Assembly (NCBI GenBank): GCA_038049695.1
Contig: CP142456.1
Coordinates: 45,240,001-45,304,000 of the forward strand
Direction of reading: 5' to 3'
Source of the DNA: Cinnamomum chago
Lineage: Eukaryota; Streptophyta; Magnoliopsida; Laurales; Lauraceae
Length of the DNA stretch: 64,000 nt
Shown here: in pieces, positions 21,286-32,640 of the stretch
Numbering within the stretch: position 1 is the stretch's first letter
Layout of the letters: each line of letters opens with the position of its first letter
Notes under the pieces: model-generated
What the model saw: only the letters and a program-made list of their open reading frames with translations
Database searches by the model: none
Told to the model about the DNA's origin: nothing
Made by a program: the position numbers and the translations under genes

Positions 21286-23297
21286 TGAAAGAATATGCAT
21301 TAAAGATCTGAAATCAGATACAAGTAGACGTCCATGGCTGATCTTGTTTTTAAAACTTGAAACTAATCTGATTTTCCAGCCATGAATCATGCATAAAAAC
21401 TCCATGAAACCATGATCAACATGTGTATAAAGTAAGGAGATGTTAGAGGACTAATACCTTGCTGATTTGAAGGTCTCAAGTCTTTGAAAAGAATGCTCCA
21501 AAGGTCTGATATCAGCCAGCAGTAAGCTATGCTAGTTGCAGGAATTTTTTGCAGTAGCTTCTCCTTTGGTCTTCTCTTCTATTCCACTTCCCAATCTGAT
21601 TGGTGTTGATGGTGGGATCAAACTATGGAATCCTAAGAAGGGTTTTCTGAACTTCTCTTTGTGGAAACAACCCAAGACCTGATCTCCTCTCCTATGAAGA
21701 AGAAGAGGGCAGCAATGGGGTGGGCGTGTGTGTTCTTCTCTCTTGCTTTGGGCGGCCAATGGATCACTATGGTAATTCACGCCCCTAGGGTTTAATTTCA
21801 GCCACTTGATCTCTTCTCTTGTGTGTTGCACGCCCAAAGGAGACTCCCATATATATATAAAGATTTGATTCCTTTAAGGAATACTCTTTCCAATAGGAAT
21901 GTCAATCCCTAAAAAGGATAGCAACCTTCCCCTTTAGTTGTGCAACACTTACTAATTAAAGACACTAAAATTAGTAACCTTTAATCAATGGAATTCTTAC
22001 CCAAAGAGGAGTCTTTCCTTCCAAGTAAAGATACTTAATCAAACTTGGAAACCTCACACAAGGGGCTCCACTTATGGCTGGCCCACAAGATAGCTAAACA
22101 CACCATGGCCCACTAGTCAATAATTTAGCTAGAGTTAAATTCATGTATGCCATCAAGAGCCTATTAGAATTTAAACTCAAAATTATTCTTCCACAAAATA
22201 ATTCAACCACATATCATCTAATTAAATTAGGAAACCATGCCAATATAGGAAAGTGGCTAGAAGAGGGACCAAAAGACATATTTGCCCTTGGCTCCCAAAA
22301 TGACCAAAATGTCCATGCTAACCCCATAGCAACATTAAGATCATTTTAACCCTAACTCATTCCACTAGAGAGTTATGGTTGCACTCCAGGGACAAATATT
22401 AAATTGCAAATAAAGCTCATCATAAATAGACGATTGTCTTTGACCTACCAAGTACAATGACCACAATGCCCCTCTATGTAACATCCATAATCAAGTAGGT
22501 TAACCGATGTACTATCTACCTTCTTGATTACATCTCAACCTTAGAACTTCATACCCTTGACTTAATCATCATCCGGATATCATTCTCTTGATCCAGGGAG
22601 CGACCCACAAGTTCAATATCCATATGGAACATCCATATACTAAGATCTTAGATTCTGATGATTAATCGGATAATTCTAAGAGGACGATCATTCCATCACA
22701 CGATGGCATAGATTCCATATTGCATTTGCACGTCCCAACTAATCAAGCCCGAGTACCCAAAACACAGAGCTGTTGACCCATGAACAAGATCTCACCCATA
22801 GTGAATTAAAGCACAAGAACTTGACTTCGTCAGTTCATCCACAAATGCTCAAGATTAAGAGCACTGGTCACTTAGTAGCAAGAGGTGATTTGATCTCTCT
22901 CTGTGATAGTACTATTTCAGAGATCACACCTACAAGTGGTCCTGTTCAATGCATGACACATGCACTAATGAGATAAATCCGGAAAGTCCTCCTTGACTAA
23001 GGTAAGTCACCCTGAATACAGGAGAGTATCTCATTATAACTTATACCAAGATGAAGTGCCCAACTCCATCTCTCAGTTATGAACATGTTTATTGTTTCAA
23101 GTGTCCATGACTCAGACCTTACTGTGTGTAGCCACTACACACCTGAGTCATTTACTAGAAAACAATGGGCATTATACAACCATACATATACACAAGTATA
23201 AAGAGAAAGATGTCATTCCATTAAATAACCAATAAATATCCAGTTACAGAGATGTGAGTGCAGTCAGTGGGCTTTAGGGCATACACCAATCCCAACA
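21286..23297 (-). repeat. copia-1 5' LTR, complete, 2,012 bp
   Basis: On the minus strand it runs from TGTTGGGATTGG (23297) to ATTCTTTCA (21286), and is then followed by the primer site. It is the reference copy for the 3' LTR at 14764-16634. The minus-strand TATATATATA near 21849-21860 lies about 1.44 kb into the LTR and is the likely core promoter; a similar element is in copia-2 (33235-33247). Confidence 0.92.
21849..21860 (-). promoter_or_regulatory. TATA element of copia-1 5' LTR
   Basis: Alternating TA run reading TTATATATATATGGG on the minus strand, conserved in position in the 3' LTR (15193-15204) and in copia-2 (33235-33247, TTTATATATAGC). The conservation between diverged LTR copies supports a promoter role. 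Confidence 0.5.
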
Positions 23298-23485
23298 CAT
23301 TGATACCAAAGAGCAAGAATTGAGAAATTGGACTATTCAATGGGTCAAGGTACTTTGGAAAAATCACGAGCCGGAGGAAGCCACATGGGAATTGAGAGAT
23401 CAAGTGCAGAGGAAGTATCCACAGTTTTTACCAGAGGTAAATGTTTGTTTTATTTGGTGGACCAAATATCTTAAGGGGTGGAGGA
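23298..23485 (+). pseudogene. gypsy-1 pol C-terminus (chromodomain-like) and polypurine tract
   Basis: Resumes the gypsy-1 frame after copia-1: joining across the CATTG duplication gives IDTKEQELRNW, then QWVKVLWKNHEPEEATWE and RKYPQFLPE. This KVLW..H..EEATWE..YP pattern is the degenerate chromodomain-like tail of Tekay/Del-type chromoviruses, thought to help direct integration to heterochromatin. It is followed by the polypurine tract AAGGGGTGGAGGA (23473-23485), which primes plus-strand DNA synthesis and directly abuts the 3' LTR. The same tail and tract occur in gypsy-4 at 58354-58560. Confidence 0.85.
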
Positions 23486-24722
23486 TGTTAGACCCCGACC
23501 CAGACTAATTCGATTAGTGTGCGATTAGTGTGTGTTTAGTCCTATGTGGGTTTAGTTGTTGTTGGGTTAGAAATAATTACTTTTAGTCTTGGACATAGCT
23601 TTGGGAATTTTGAGAACGTTTAGTGTTAGCCAGACATGCTCAGGAAGGCCTGAGTGTACGTGTAAGCTTGGGAGGATCGTGTTGGTTTCCCATTTTTAAT
23701 TTTGATTTCGATTTCAATTGAATGGTTTTATTATTTGTTATAACTTTCGTTTTCAGCCCATTCACGTTTGAAGCCCAAAATCCAAGTTTTGACCCAAAAT
23801 GGGTAAAATTGTCTTTTATACACAAATCTGGACACAAATTTCGAGATCTCAAAACCATGTCAAAAATATACTTTTTGGAAACTAAGTTTTTCAAGGATCA
23901 TTTTATCCTTCTTCGTCGGATTCACTCGAGGCTCGCAAGATCATGTTTTTGTCAATGCAAGGTTTAGGCTCATTGGGCCCCATTTGCAAGTGTTTAAAGT
24001 CAACTCTATCTCTTTTCACTCTTTTCACTCTCAAACCCTAACCCTTGAGCACCAAGAAGAGAAAACCCTTTCCCCTTTCACTTTCTTCCTCTTGAATGCA
24101 CAAGCTAGAAGACTCTAAATGAAATTTCAAGACCATCATCTTTTTCCTCTCATCCCAAGCTTTCCATTGATACAAGTTTCTTGAAGTTTCTAGTTGGGCA
24201 AGCTCTTCATTTTCTTCCTTCCCTCTTGGTTGTGCATCTCTAGGTAAGAACTCAACCCATCTTTTTAATGGAGCCTTTTTGGTTCCTAAAGATTTAGTTT
24301 TTCATGTTTGCAAACCCCTTTTGTGAAAATGGGTTTCTTGTTTTCAAGTTTGAGTGAGTTTTGAATGGGTTTTCATGGGTTTTGTAGTCTTTGGGCTTAG
24401 CTTGAGTGGAAGTACTTGAAGAAAGGTTTGTGGCATCTTGGACTAAGGCAAGTAACCAATCTAGGATGGATGATAGCATGTGTGCATTTGATTTGTTTTC
24501 TTTTCATTCTTCTCATTCATTGGAAATTTAAGTCTTGAATGGAAAATTTGGAGATTTTGTGTTAGATTGGAGAATGGGACTGTAATGTCTCAATTTGTGC
24601 TATGAAATGTGTGTTTTACCCCTTGGAGAGCATGTAGGCTCAGGGAAGTGTAGGTTGAATGAGAAACAAGAAGAAGGGGAAAAAATGTGAAAATCTGAAT
24701 TGAAATGTACTTTCCGTGCAGT

Positions 24723-25033
24723 TTCGGTCAACCGCTGGTCAGCGGGCGCCTAGCCGAAATCGAGATTTTGGCTAACCGCGAGCTGACCGAGCTCGGCGGT
24801 TCCTTTTTCTGAAGCTGGCATGTGCATCAGGGTTCAGCGGTCAGCCCTACGGTCAGCTTACGGCTAGCCGCCAGGTCCCATTTCGGCTAACCGCAAGCCA
24901 ACCGACGTCAGTTAGGTTTCTTTTCCAGGGAGCTGTGTTTGGACCTGGGTTTCCAGTGGTCGGCCTATCAGTCAGCTGGCGGCTAGCGGCCAGATCCTAG
25001 TTCGGCTAGCCGACATCTGACCGAGAGCTAACC
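24723..25033. repeat. Palindrome array, GGCTAGCCG / GGTTAGCCG type (gypsy-1 3' LTR)
   Basis: Many copies of CGGCTAGCCG-like or CGGCTAACCG-like sequence (TTCGGCTAGCCG, ACGGCTAGCCGCC, GGCGGCTAGCGG, TTTTGGCTAACCGCGAG), mixed with GGTCAGC units and both orientations of AGCCAACCG/CGGTTAGC. It occupies 1,240-1,550 bases from the LTR start, the same slot as the TCGA-type arrays in other LTRs. The only other array of this type is in LTR D4 (56600-57000). Confidence 0.75.
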
Positions 25034-25585
25034 GAATTTGACACCATTGCCCATTTTGAAGAATATTTGTAAGAATGAAAACTAGAACATGTTAAGTGAC
25101 CTTTAGCCTGATATTGTGCATTCGAAACCTGAGATGTCTTTTTACTTTGGGGGCATCGATTCTCTTTTAAATTCCAACATTTGGGTTTCAATTACACAAT
25201 GATCAATCAAAGGTCCTTACATGTGCTTGATAGACCTTGCGTTCGTACTTTAGTTTTAATACAATGAATATCATTGTGTACTCGTTTTGAAGTTTAAGTA
25301 CAAGCTCGTTTTGAAGATTTATTTCAAGAAAAAGGGGACCACTTCCTAAGCTTGTTATGCATATTAATTATCTCTCTTGTTAGCCGTGTTTGTCTCGTTT
25401 TGATAAGTGATTCCCCTCTTAAGTTCGACTTGTTTAAGCCGTGTTTTGTTGTGTTTTATGCATTCATGAATTTAAGTGAACACCACTGAGCTTGGACTGC
25501 CCTTTCAGTTTGATCCACCGTCTGGGGGTCCTTAAACATGCGGACTGTCTGCAGACTGGTCATATATTTTATTACACATCGTGCG

Positions 25586-28512
25586 TGTCACGTCCCCCGA
25601 ACCCAATTAGAAAATAAACCGGATCCGGGGTGTGAAATTTAAGACTAATTAAAATTTGTCCTTTAGGCCCAAGGATCGTAACTCCGCTGTGAGGATATAA
25701 TATTTCAAGCCTCAAATAAAATAAGAATTTACGGAACTCATACAATTCTAGGCATATTTGGATATCAACAAGGAATAATGAATCTCAATATAGATTAAAG
25801 TTGAACAAAGAATAAAATAAAACTTAAACAAGGAAATTGATTTATTCAATGGCCATCCCACTAATCAAGGCCATTTAAAACAATAGTGAAGTCAATAGTG
25901 TAAAAGTTCAACAAGAGATAATAAATGAAGAAATAAAATATAGGGAAGTCCCGACGAATCGCTCTTGTGCCGGGAATGATGACGCTACTCTACGTCATCG
26001 GCACGCCACTCTCGTTCCTCCTCAACTGGTTGGAGATCCTCTGGGATCTCCTCACCTGAGGAGTCTGCACACCAAGGAACAGAGTCAACGACATGTTGAG
26101 CAATAGATAAGCAAGATATAAATAATCATGACATGCATCAAATATAAGAGTAATGACAAGTACAAGATCGTAGGAATACAAGGAATAATATTAGGCATGT
26201 AGCAGGAGTAAATAACCATCAGAATCATAAATAGAAATCCTAGCCATATTGACAATCACCACTACCAATGTAATGCAATGCACAAGAGGGAGACTCCGTG
26301 GATGTCCAAGCCACCTCACGGGGTACCAGTAACAATCCTATCCGGACTACTGATACCAAAGTCCGGCTCCAGGGGGATCCTAGCTCCCGGTCCTGGGAAT
26401 AGTAGCACGGTCCCAGCCCGCTCCTAACTATTCAACGCCATGGACGCCGTCCAAAGCCGACTGCCCACCCTGATGTCCGAGTAACCGGTCCATCAATAAT
26501 ACCCCAAACTGCAGATGGCTATAACATGCAAATAATAATAATAATAAAGTGGTGTTGACACGAGAATAGACCAAGACAAGCAGGTCTGGCTAGCTCAATA
26601 TACAAGACATGTTCATAGGGATTAACTCATTCAAGTCAATATAAGACAAATCCAATCACGTGATAATCCCTTCAGTCTAGCCAGTCATTTTTATTAATTA
26701 TATAACACGGGGTCCTAAGGTACACTCTAAGTCAGGTCCAAGTCCTAATTCTACAAGAGATTATGTTTCATAATTAATTAGGTGTATTATGCCGAGAGTG
26801 AGTGTACAAGGATTTATAACAACGGATACGATTAAATAAATCAAGGAGGAATTACAATCCAAACCTAGGCAAGTGGTGTCATCCATGTATCCTACATGTT
26901 CTATTGGAGTACGTGTGGAATTGGATCAACGATGCTTCTAAGGAAATCCCTTGGTGTACAATCATGTTAAGCATCCATTAATTCAGTTCCATACGCATTC
27001 GGTTACCCATGTTTAATACACGAATACCTAGACACTTAATCGAAGCACACCAAGCCACGTGCTACGATTTATTCCCCATTAATGGTCAACTGATAGTAGG
27101 TTCATGGTTTCCAACATCTAAGGCCCAAACCTAAGTTACTGGTCTCATTTCTAATAAAATATAGGTTGCGTAAATAATCTGAGTTTTTACATCACTTCTT
27201 GACCTCCGATCGTGATGAAACTAGAACCATTGGATTCTACATCTCAAGGGCTTTCCAACGGTATATAATATGTTGAAATCCGACGTACGGATTAAAAGTT
27301 ACAAGTATTTTAAGTATTTTTCCAAAGTTGTCAAAATTTACGAAACTGCCATCCGATCGATCGGACAAGAGGTCCGATCGATCGGTCTGAGATTCGTCTC
27401 AGTTAACTGAGACCAAATTAGTCCGATCGATCGGCTTGCTGGCCCGATCGATCGACACTGTAGCCTGAGCCCGAAAATGAGTTTTTTGTTTCTTTTTCCT
27501 ACAGAAAACGAGCCTCCATGCTCCCCAATCATTACAATCATCATCATTCCCATCCATTCTATCAAATTAAAAACCTCCAAAGCTACCATTTAATAATTAA
27601 TCCAATCCAAACCACAAATCTAACCTAACATGTCAATCCCAATGCAATACCAACAATAAGCTTGGAATTTGGGTAATCTTACAAGGATATCATTGCAATC
27701 AAAAGAAAACAATACACACATGATTAAATATAAAATGCATATCTACTTGCCTCAACCAAGAAGATGATTAAAAATTGGAAAAGCTTGAGGAGAAGCTTTC
27801 TACCACGAAGACCACAATCTACCCCGCTCAAAAGTAATCTAGATCACCCAGAAGAAGAAAGAAAGGAAAAGATCATGATCCAACCTATTCTAAACAAAAG
27901 AGAAAACGAATGGAAAAGTTGATGATGAGAAAAGACTTACCAACTAGTATCAATGGAGAGAGGAGATCGAAAGGAAGAAGATGTGCGGTTCGGATCACGG
28001 AGGTGATCTCTCCCGGAGGGAGATCTGGGCTTGAGAAGATGAAGAGGGAGAAGGAGGGCTGCTGTAGCTTCGTTGCAGAAGTGAGAATGAGATTAGGGCT
28101 AATCCCTGTTTAAGAAGAAGAGAGGGAGGAAAAGACCGAATTGCCCTTTAAGTGGGTCCGGTGAAAGAATGGACCATTTGAAGGGTTTCTGATTGTCGGA
28201 TCGCAATGAACCGGAAGACAAAAATGATCAGCGCGACAAGACATTTCCAACGAACCCAAAATCACGGAGATAAGAATTTTTCCGGAAAAACACTCAATTT
28301 TCCCTAATTTGCAAACTACCCCCTTCTAGGATCAAACGAACTCGAAATCAAACGAAACTTCGCAGACACTATCCTAACACTAAAAGAAACTCACTCAAAG
28401 CCTAAACCCACTTAAATATCTAAAATACAAATAATTATAATAATAATAAAATAAATGGGTCAACGAGCCTGCTATTGGGCCCAATTGACCCAGTAAAGTT
28501 GCGGACCTTACA
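25586..28512 (-). repeat. Solo LTR E, 2,927 bp, TSD GTGCG
   Basis: GTGCG at 25581-25585 and 28513-28517 flanks ends TGTCACGTCC (25586) and GGACCTTACA (28512). Removing it restores CATCGTGCGTGTTCGG, matching gypsy-2's LTR. Minus orientation is inferred because the minus strand starts TGTAAGG like other gypsy LTRs here. No primer site or coding region. Contains a GATCGATC array (27352-27462) and AAT-type microsatellites (about 26529-26548 and 28430-28452). Confidence 0.9.
27352..27462. repeat. Palindrome array, ATCGAT core (solo LTR E)
   Basis: Four copies of CCGATCGATCGG (the last CCCGATCGATCGAC), at spacings of about 23, 50 and 20 bases, 1,050-1,160 bases from the LTR 5' end. An additional dyad GTCTCAGTTAACTGAGAC (18 bases, perfect) lies between the second and third. 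Confidence 0.85.
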
Positions 28513-29308
28513 GTGCGTGTTCGGTTCCGCGGCCGGAATTCCCGTATTTGTGGGAATCATGTCGTGATTATATTATGTATATCGTGCTTGTCATGCGTGC
28601 TTGCTCTTTTCATTATAAATGATAGAGAAAGGATGGGCTCATTGTGGATTGTAACTATTCATAATATTATAAGTATTCATGTCAGTTTTGCTCGTATTTT
28701 GAAATGTACCTTAGTCATGTAACTATTTACAATTCAGCAAAATGTCTTTAAATGTTTCCTTAAACATTTACTACTTATATGCTCATGCCTAAATTGATTA
28801 CCTGCTAAACCGTTGTGTTTGACTCTTGTATGTTGGTGCCTAGGTGCAGGTGAAGTTGCCTTTGAGGAGGAGCGTCCGGAGGAGGCTCTTGCACCACCCC
28901 TAGTCCGAGAGTGGCAACCCGACAATGTCAACTAGACGTCGGGCGGGTTCTTGAGTTGCGCTACATTTTGTTATGGGTTTCCTTTGTCATTTTGAGAATT
29001 GTATTGGCCTCTATTGGCCTCTTATGGGATGTAACTAAACTTAACTTACTTTTGTGTTAGTCTCTTAACTTGAATTATGAGGGGAATGCCATGTTAACTC
29101 CTTTCTTGTGATACTATGTCTTGATATTATTTTGTCATAGCACTTAAAGTTTTATTGGTGCTTATCTTGATGTGACTTGCTACATGCTTCTGCAAACTTG
29201 ATCGTGTGAGACAGATTCTGCGTGTTTCGGGAATCTTCACCGCGGGAACCTGTGGGAAAACAACAAAACAATCGTCGCGGGCCCGGGATTCGTTTCGGGG
29301 TCGCGGCA

Positions 29309-30424
29309 CCAAGTCTTTATTGATCTAGACATACGGGAACCCTATTCACTTTGAGCTAGTTTTGAACCCCGATACTTGTCTTGAGATTTCAAAAGCTCAT
29401 TTGTGCTTCATTATCCCCGAATTTCCTATGCACTCCCGAAAATATTGAAATTACAATTGTAGCATTTTTGTTAGCCCCGAAGTGCATTGCCCGAAATGAA
29501 ATGATAGTTGTGCCTTTGAGCATCCCCGTCCCGCTTGTTTACATACTTGCACTTGATGTATTTTACACATGTCTTGATTTCTGTTATTTAACCTATGAGT
29601 CAGCACCACTAAGCTTGTATAACCTTGTCGGTTTGATCCACTGACTTGAAGATCCCCCTCTTGTCCCACCAGTTGCAGTTTGGATCCCGCTACCTGGTTA
29701 TTACCGTGGTTTTGTCCCAATACCCTGGATTGCTACCGTGGTTCCTAATGCATGGCTCGCTACCGTGGTCATGTCCCGTATATTATATGTATATGTATTT
29801 ATTTCGTTGAATCTCCTCACCTCGTGTGACTGAGATCAACGCCTTGATATGCTCTTGTCACTTCGGTGATAGAGGACTTAACTTCGTGTGGTTGCCATCT
29901 TGCTTGTTTCCCATTTCCTTGGTTACCTTTACATGATTTACATTGCATACTTGTTTTTAAATAAATGATTTATCTCTTTTATGGAAATTATCACCTAAAC
30001 ATGTTTAAATGCTTTTGAAGGTAAATTCATTTATTATTATATTTTTATGTCTTTTCACCCACCTGCTAGACCGTCGTGTCTGATCCATTTCTTTGGTACT
30101 CAAGTCCAGATGTTGTCTATACCGAGGTGGAGCTTGAGGAGGCGGTCGGAGAACCGCAACGTCTAGTTGAGTGGCATGCCGATGATGTCATTTAGACATT
30201 CGGTAGTCGGAGATGTGTAACATTTTGAGTTGTGGATAACCATTCTTTTGGGGTTTTATATTTTGTTTTTATTGGCCTTTGTTGGCCTCTATTTTTTGGG
30301 AATGTAATTAAATGATCTTTTGTTTAAACACTTAACATTATTTTTGGAAAGTGCTAATGATCATTGCTCATTCTAATACCTTGTTATACATGTTTCATCG
30401 TCTTGTGACTAGAGTTGAAACCTA
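29309..30424 (+). repeat. LTR D6, right part
   Basis: Continues D6 after gypsy-1, repeating CCAAG. It contains the GCTACCGTGGT repeat block (29690-29775), CTCACCTCGTGTGACTGAGATCAACG, and the TGAGTGGCATGCCGATGATGTCATTTAGAC block shared with D3-D5. It breaks near 30424, where copia-2 gag begins in mid-gene. The LTR end is missing, so a deletion joined the two. Confidence 0.75.
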
Positions 30425-30801
30425 GCCATCCTAGTATTCATGATTGTCCTTAAAGCAGCTTGCCTAGCTGGCCTGCTTTTGTCTGCGAACATCTCAGACA
30501 AGGACAACATGATATCAGAAGCTGTGTCCATCTGCTCATGCTGCGTTTGCAACACGTTGGACATGGAAGCAAGCATGTAGCATTTGGCCATGCTATTCGC
30601 CTTTTTCCATTTCCTTTCAGCCTCTAGCTGGTCATCTGTAGAATAATCATCAATGGTAGGACAGGGTTCCGACAAAACATACTTGTACTCCTCAGCGGTG
30701 AGTACTATGTTAAGGTTTCTTTTCCAGTCTACGTAATTTGGGCCAGTCAATTTGTTCTCACGCAAAATACTCATCAACGGGCTAAAAAAGTCCTTCCCCA
30801 T
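30425..30801 (-). pseudogene. copia-2 gag N-terminal fragment
   Basis: Start at MGKDFFSPLMSILRENKL (30801-30799). Nearly identical to copia-1 gag to about codon 125 (ALRTIMNTRMA) and then enters LTR D6 sequence and stops. Zinc knuckle absent. Not functional. Confidence 0.85.
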
Positions 30802-32627
30802 CTCTCTGGATATATAACAGGTTATAATTAGACAGGCAGTATATATGTAACATGTATATGGTGCTTGTAATAAAAGGAAAAACATGCACAAGACTTTTTA
30901 CATTATTTAACCCTAATAATAATGTATCAGTGTCTCAACCTCCTCATAGACCCTCCATCGAAGGGATGGCCGAGCCTACAGTCACGTTGAGTTAAGGTCT
31001 GCTTATTTGGATCATCACTGTCTGGATACACATACCCAGTGATAGTCCAATCACTGATTGGTTTGGCCTCATATGACAAATAACACTAACTCCTAGGGAG
31101 AGACCGTCTTATGTCAAGTGTATTACCATCTCTTATGAACGTTCCCAGAATGTCTATGACTTAAGTCCTCCGAAGGGAATTGACTTTAATCCAATCTTGA
31201 AGTGATCTTTAGTAAAGAGCTCCACCGAAGGGATGGCCGCTCCCACCAACGCTTCATTGACATTCTATAGAAGTGATCTTTAGTAAAGAACTCCACCGAA
31301 GGGATGGCCGCTCCCACTAACACCTCATTACGAATATTCACATTAGTTCACCCACTAACCCATCAAAGCAATCTTTAGTAAAGAACTCCACCGAAGGGAT
31401 GGCCGCTCCCACTAACACTCCAATGAGATAGCATGAACCGAAATTGGAAGGCCGTGGGGTTTTTCCAAACCCCTCTCCCACTTGATTATTTAACACTTTT
31501 GATCGTTACTCAAACCTTGTTTAAATCTAGCAAACTTGGTTAACAATTTTCATGACTCAATTGCTTAAGTCATCAAAAAATAACCTTTGCTTTAAAACAT
31601 ATTGAGTAGAGATCTTGGGACCAATGGGTTATGGGCCCACTATGGTATCAACATATTAGATTTTAGTTTGGCCTCTTTTGGAAACTTAGGGTACCAAGGT
31701 AAACTAAACCCTATCCAATTTTAAACCTTAGACAAATAGAAGGTGCTGGTCTAAGATCCGTTTAAAAACAATTTGCCAAACAAAAAACAATCCAATATAG
31801 AAAGATGCCAATTTTAAGAACCTAGTGGTGGCCATGTTACTAGGTGATAAACATAGCAATTATATAAAGCATTCAACCATGCATTCCATATATAAAAGCT
31901 AATTAAAAAGAATGAAATCCTTGATGGCTCCCTGCTCTTCGGACTTCAAATCCTTTTCCAATTAGGAAACCTGGTAAAGAGTCCTTCTTGCGCTAGGAAA
32001 CCTCCGTTGCCTTCGTCACCATGGGACCCGGTTTGTTGCAACCTTCCTTGCTTGAAACTTTCTTTTTGTTGCTTGTTACAATAAATTAAATTTATACAAG
32101 CAAACCCATGAAAAAACAAAAACCCAAAAATACATTGGAGATACCTATGATTTTCAAGAAAACTTACATCAAGACTAGTTGAAATATAAACAAGGAAATA
32201 ATTACAACTTCCTATGATTGCTAACCGCGCAATCGTACACTTTCCAACTAATAAAAAACATCCAAATCCACACACATACATGCGAACCATCAAGGATGCA
32301 ATTATATGGCTGCAAACAAAGAGGTTAGTGCATACAAAGTGCTATGTACAGCAGTATATAGTGATCTGAAATTATTCCAGCACCTTGGAAAAAATTCCTG
32401 CACACTTTCATGTAGTAATCAGCAATCTGAAATTGTTCCAGCAACATGGAAACAATTTCTGCACTCCTAACATGTAGTGGACAGCAATCTGGAATTATTC
32501 CAGCAGCATGGAAAAATTTCTGCACTATTTTTATGCAGTAAAAACCATCCTAAAGGGTGCCACCATGCCCTTTTCCAATCTAGGAATGATATCCACACAA
32601 CATGGGATCATGATTAATCATGGTGTG
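30802..32627 (-). other. copia-2 leader with two repeat arrays
   Basis: Untranslated leader, about 1.8 kb. The CCGAAGGGATGGCCGCTCCC repeat occurs near 30957, 31226, 31297 and 31390. The 62-bp palindrome repeat occurs at 32366-32520 (three units). It lacks solo LTR F and shows the undisturbed site TTATGGGCCCACTATGG (about 31629). It also has about 130 bases (31493-31615) absent from copia-1. Confidence 0.65.
32366..32520 (-). repeat. 62-bp tandem repeat, three units (copia-2 leader)
   Basis: Units start at 32366, 32427 and 32489. Palindrome forms are CTGAAATTATTCCAG, CTGAAATTGTTCCAG and CTGGAATTATTCCAG. Same location as the five-unit array of copia-1, so copy number varies between copies. Confidence 0.8.
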
Positions 32628-32639
32628 GCTCTGATACCA
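32628..32639 (-). other. Primer binding site of copia-2
   Basis: Minus strand TGGTATCAGAGC, one base from the LTR end at 32641. Same spacing as copia-1. Confidence 0.85.
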
Positions 32640-32640
32640 T

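Larger units (their letters stand above)
14764..23297 (-). mobile_element. Copia-1: Ty1/copia deletion derivative, TSD CATTG
   Basis: Minus-strand element with ends TGTTGGGATTGG (23297) and ..ATTCTTTCA (14764), flanked by CATTG at 14759-14763 and 23298-23302. Order on the minus strand: 5' LTR (23297-21286), primer site (21284-21273), leader with tandem repeats and solo LTR F, gag (17474-16635), 3' LTR (16634-14764). The whole protease-integrase-RT-RNase H region is missing: gag runs straight into the 3' LTR, which has lost its first 7 bases at the junction. The LTRs show only about three substitutions over 1,848 aligned bases, so this is a very recent insertion. It could move only with enzymes supplied by another element, or the deletion came after insertion. 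Confidence 0.92.
9366..29308 (+). mobile_element. Gypsy-1: Ty3/gypsy element with three nested insertions, TSD CCAAG
   Basis: Begins with LTR start TGTTAGATCCCGACCC at 9366 and ends GTCGCGGCA at 29308. The five bases CCAAG occur immediately before (9361-9365) and after (29309-29313), a perfect target-site duplication inside LTR D6. Parts in order: 5' LTR fragment (9366-10419), gag, pol to 14763, copia-1 insertion (14764-23297), end of pol and polypurine tract (23303-23485), 3' LTR (23486-29308) containing solo LTR E. The rest of the 5' LTR, primer site and gag start are deleted at 10419/10420. The 5' fragment and the 3' LTR differ at only about six of 1,054 positions, so the insertion is recent. 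Confidence 0.9.
23486..29308 (+). repeat. gypsy-1 3' LTR (own length about 2,891 bp, split by solo LTR E)
   Basis: Starts TGTTAGACCCCGACCC right after the polypurine tract and ends GTCGCGGCA before the CCAAG duplication. Interrupted at 25586-28512 by solo LTR E with GTGCG duplications. It contains a TAGC-type palindrome array (24723-25033). The segment from 28518 to 29308 ends in a GC-rich block with GTCGCGGGCCCGGG near 29275. No gene. Confidence 0.9.
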
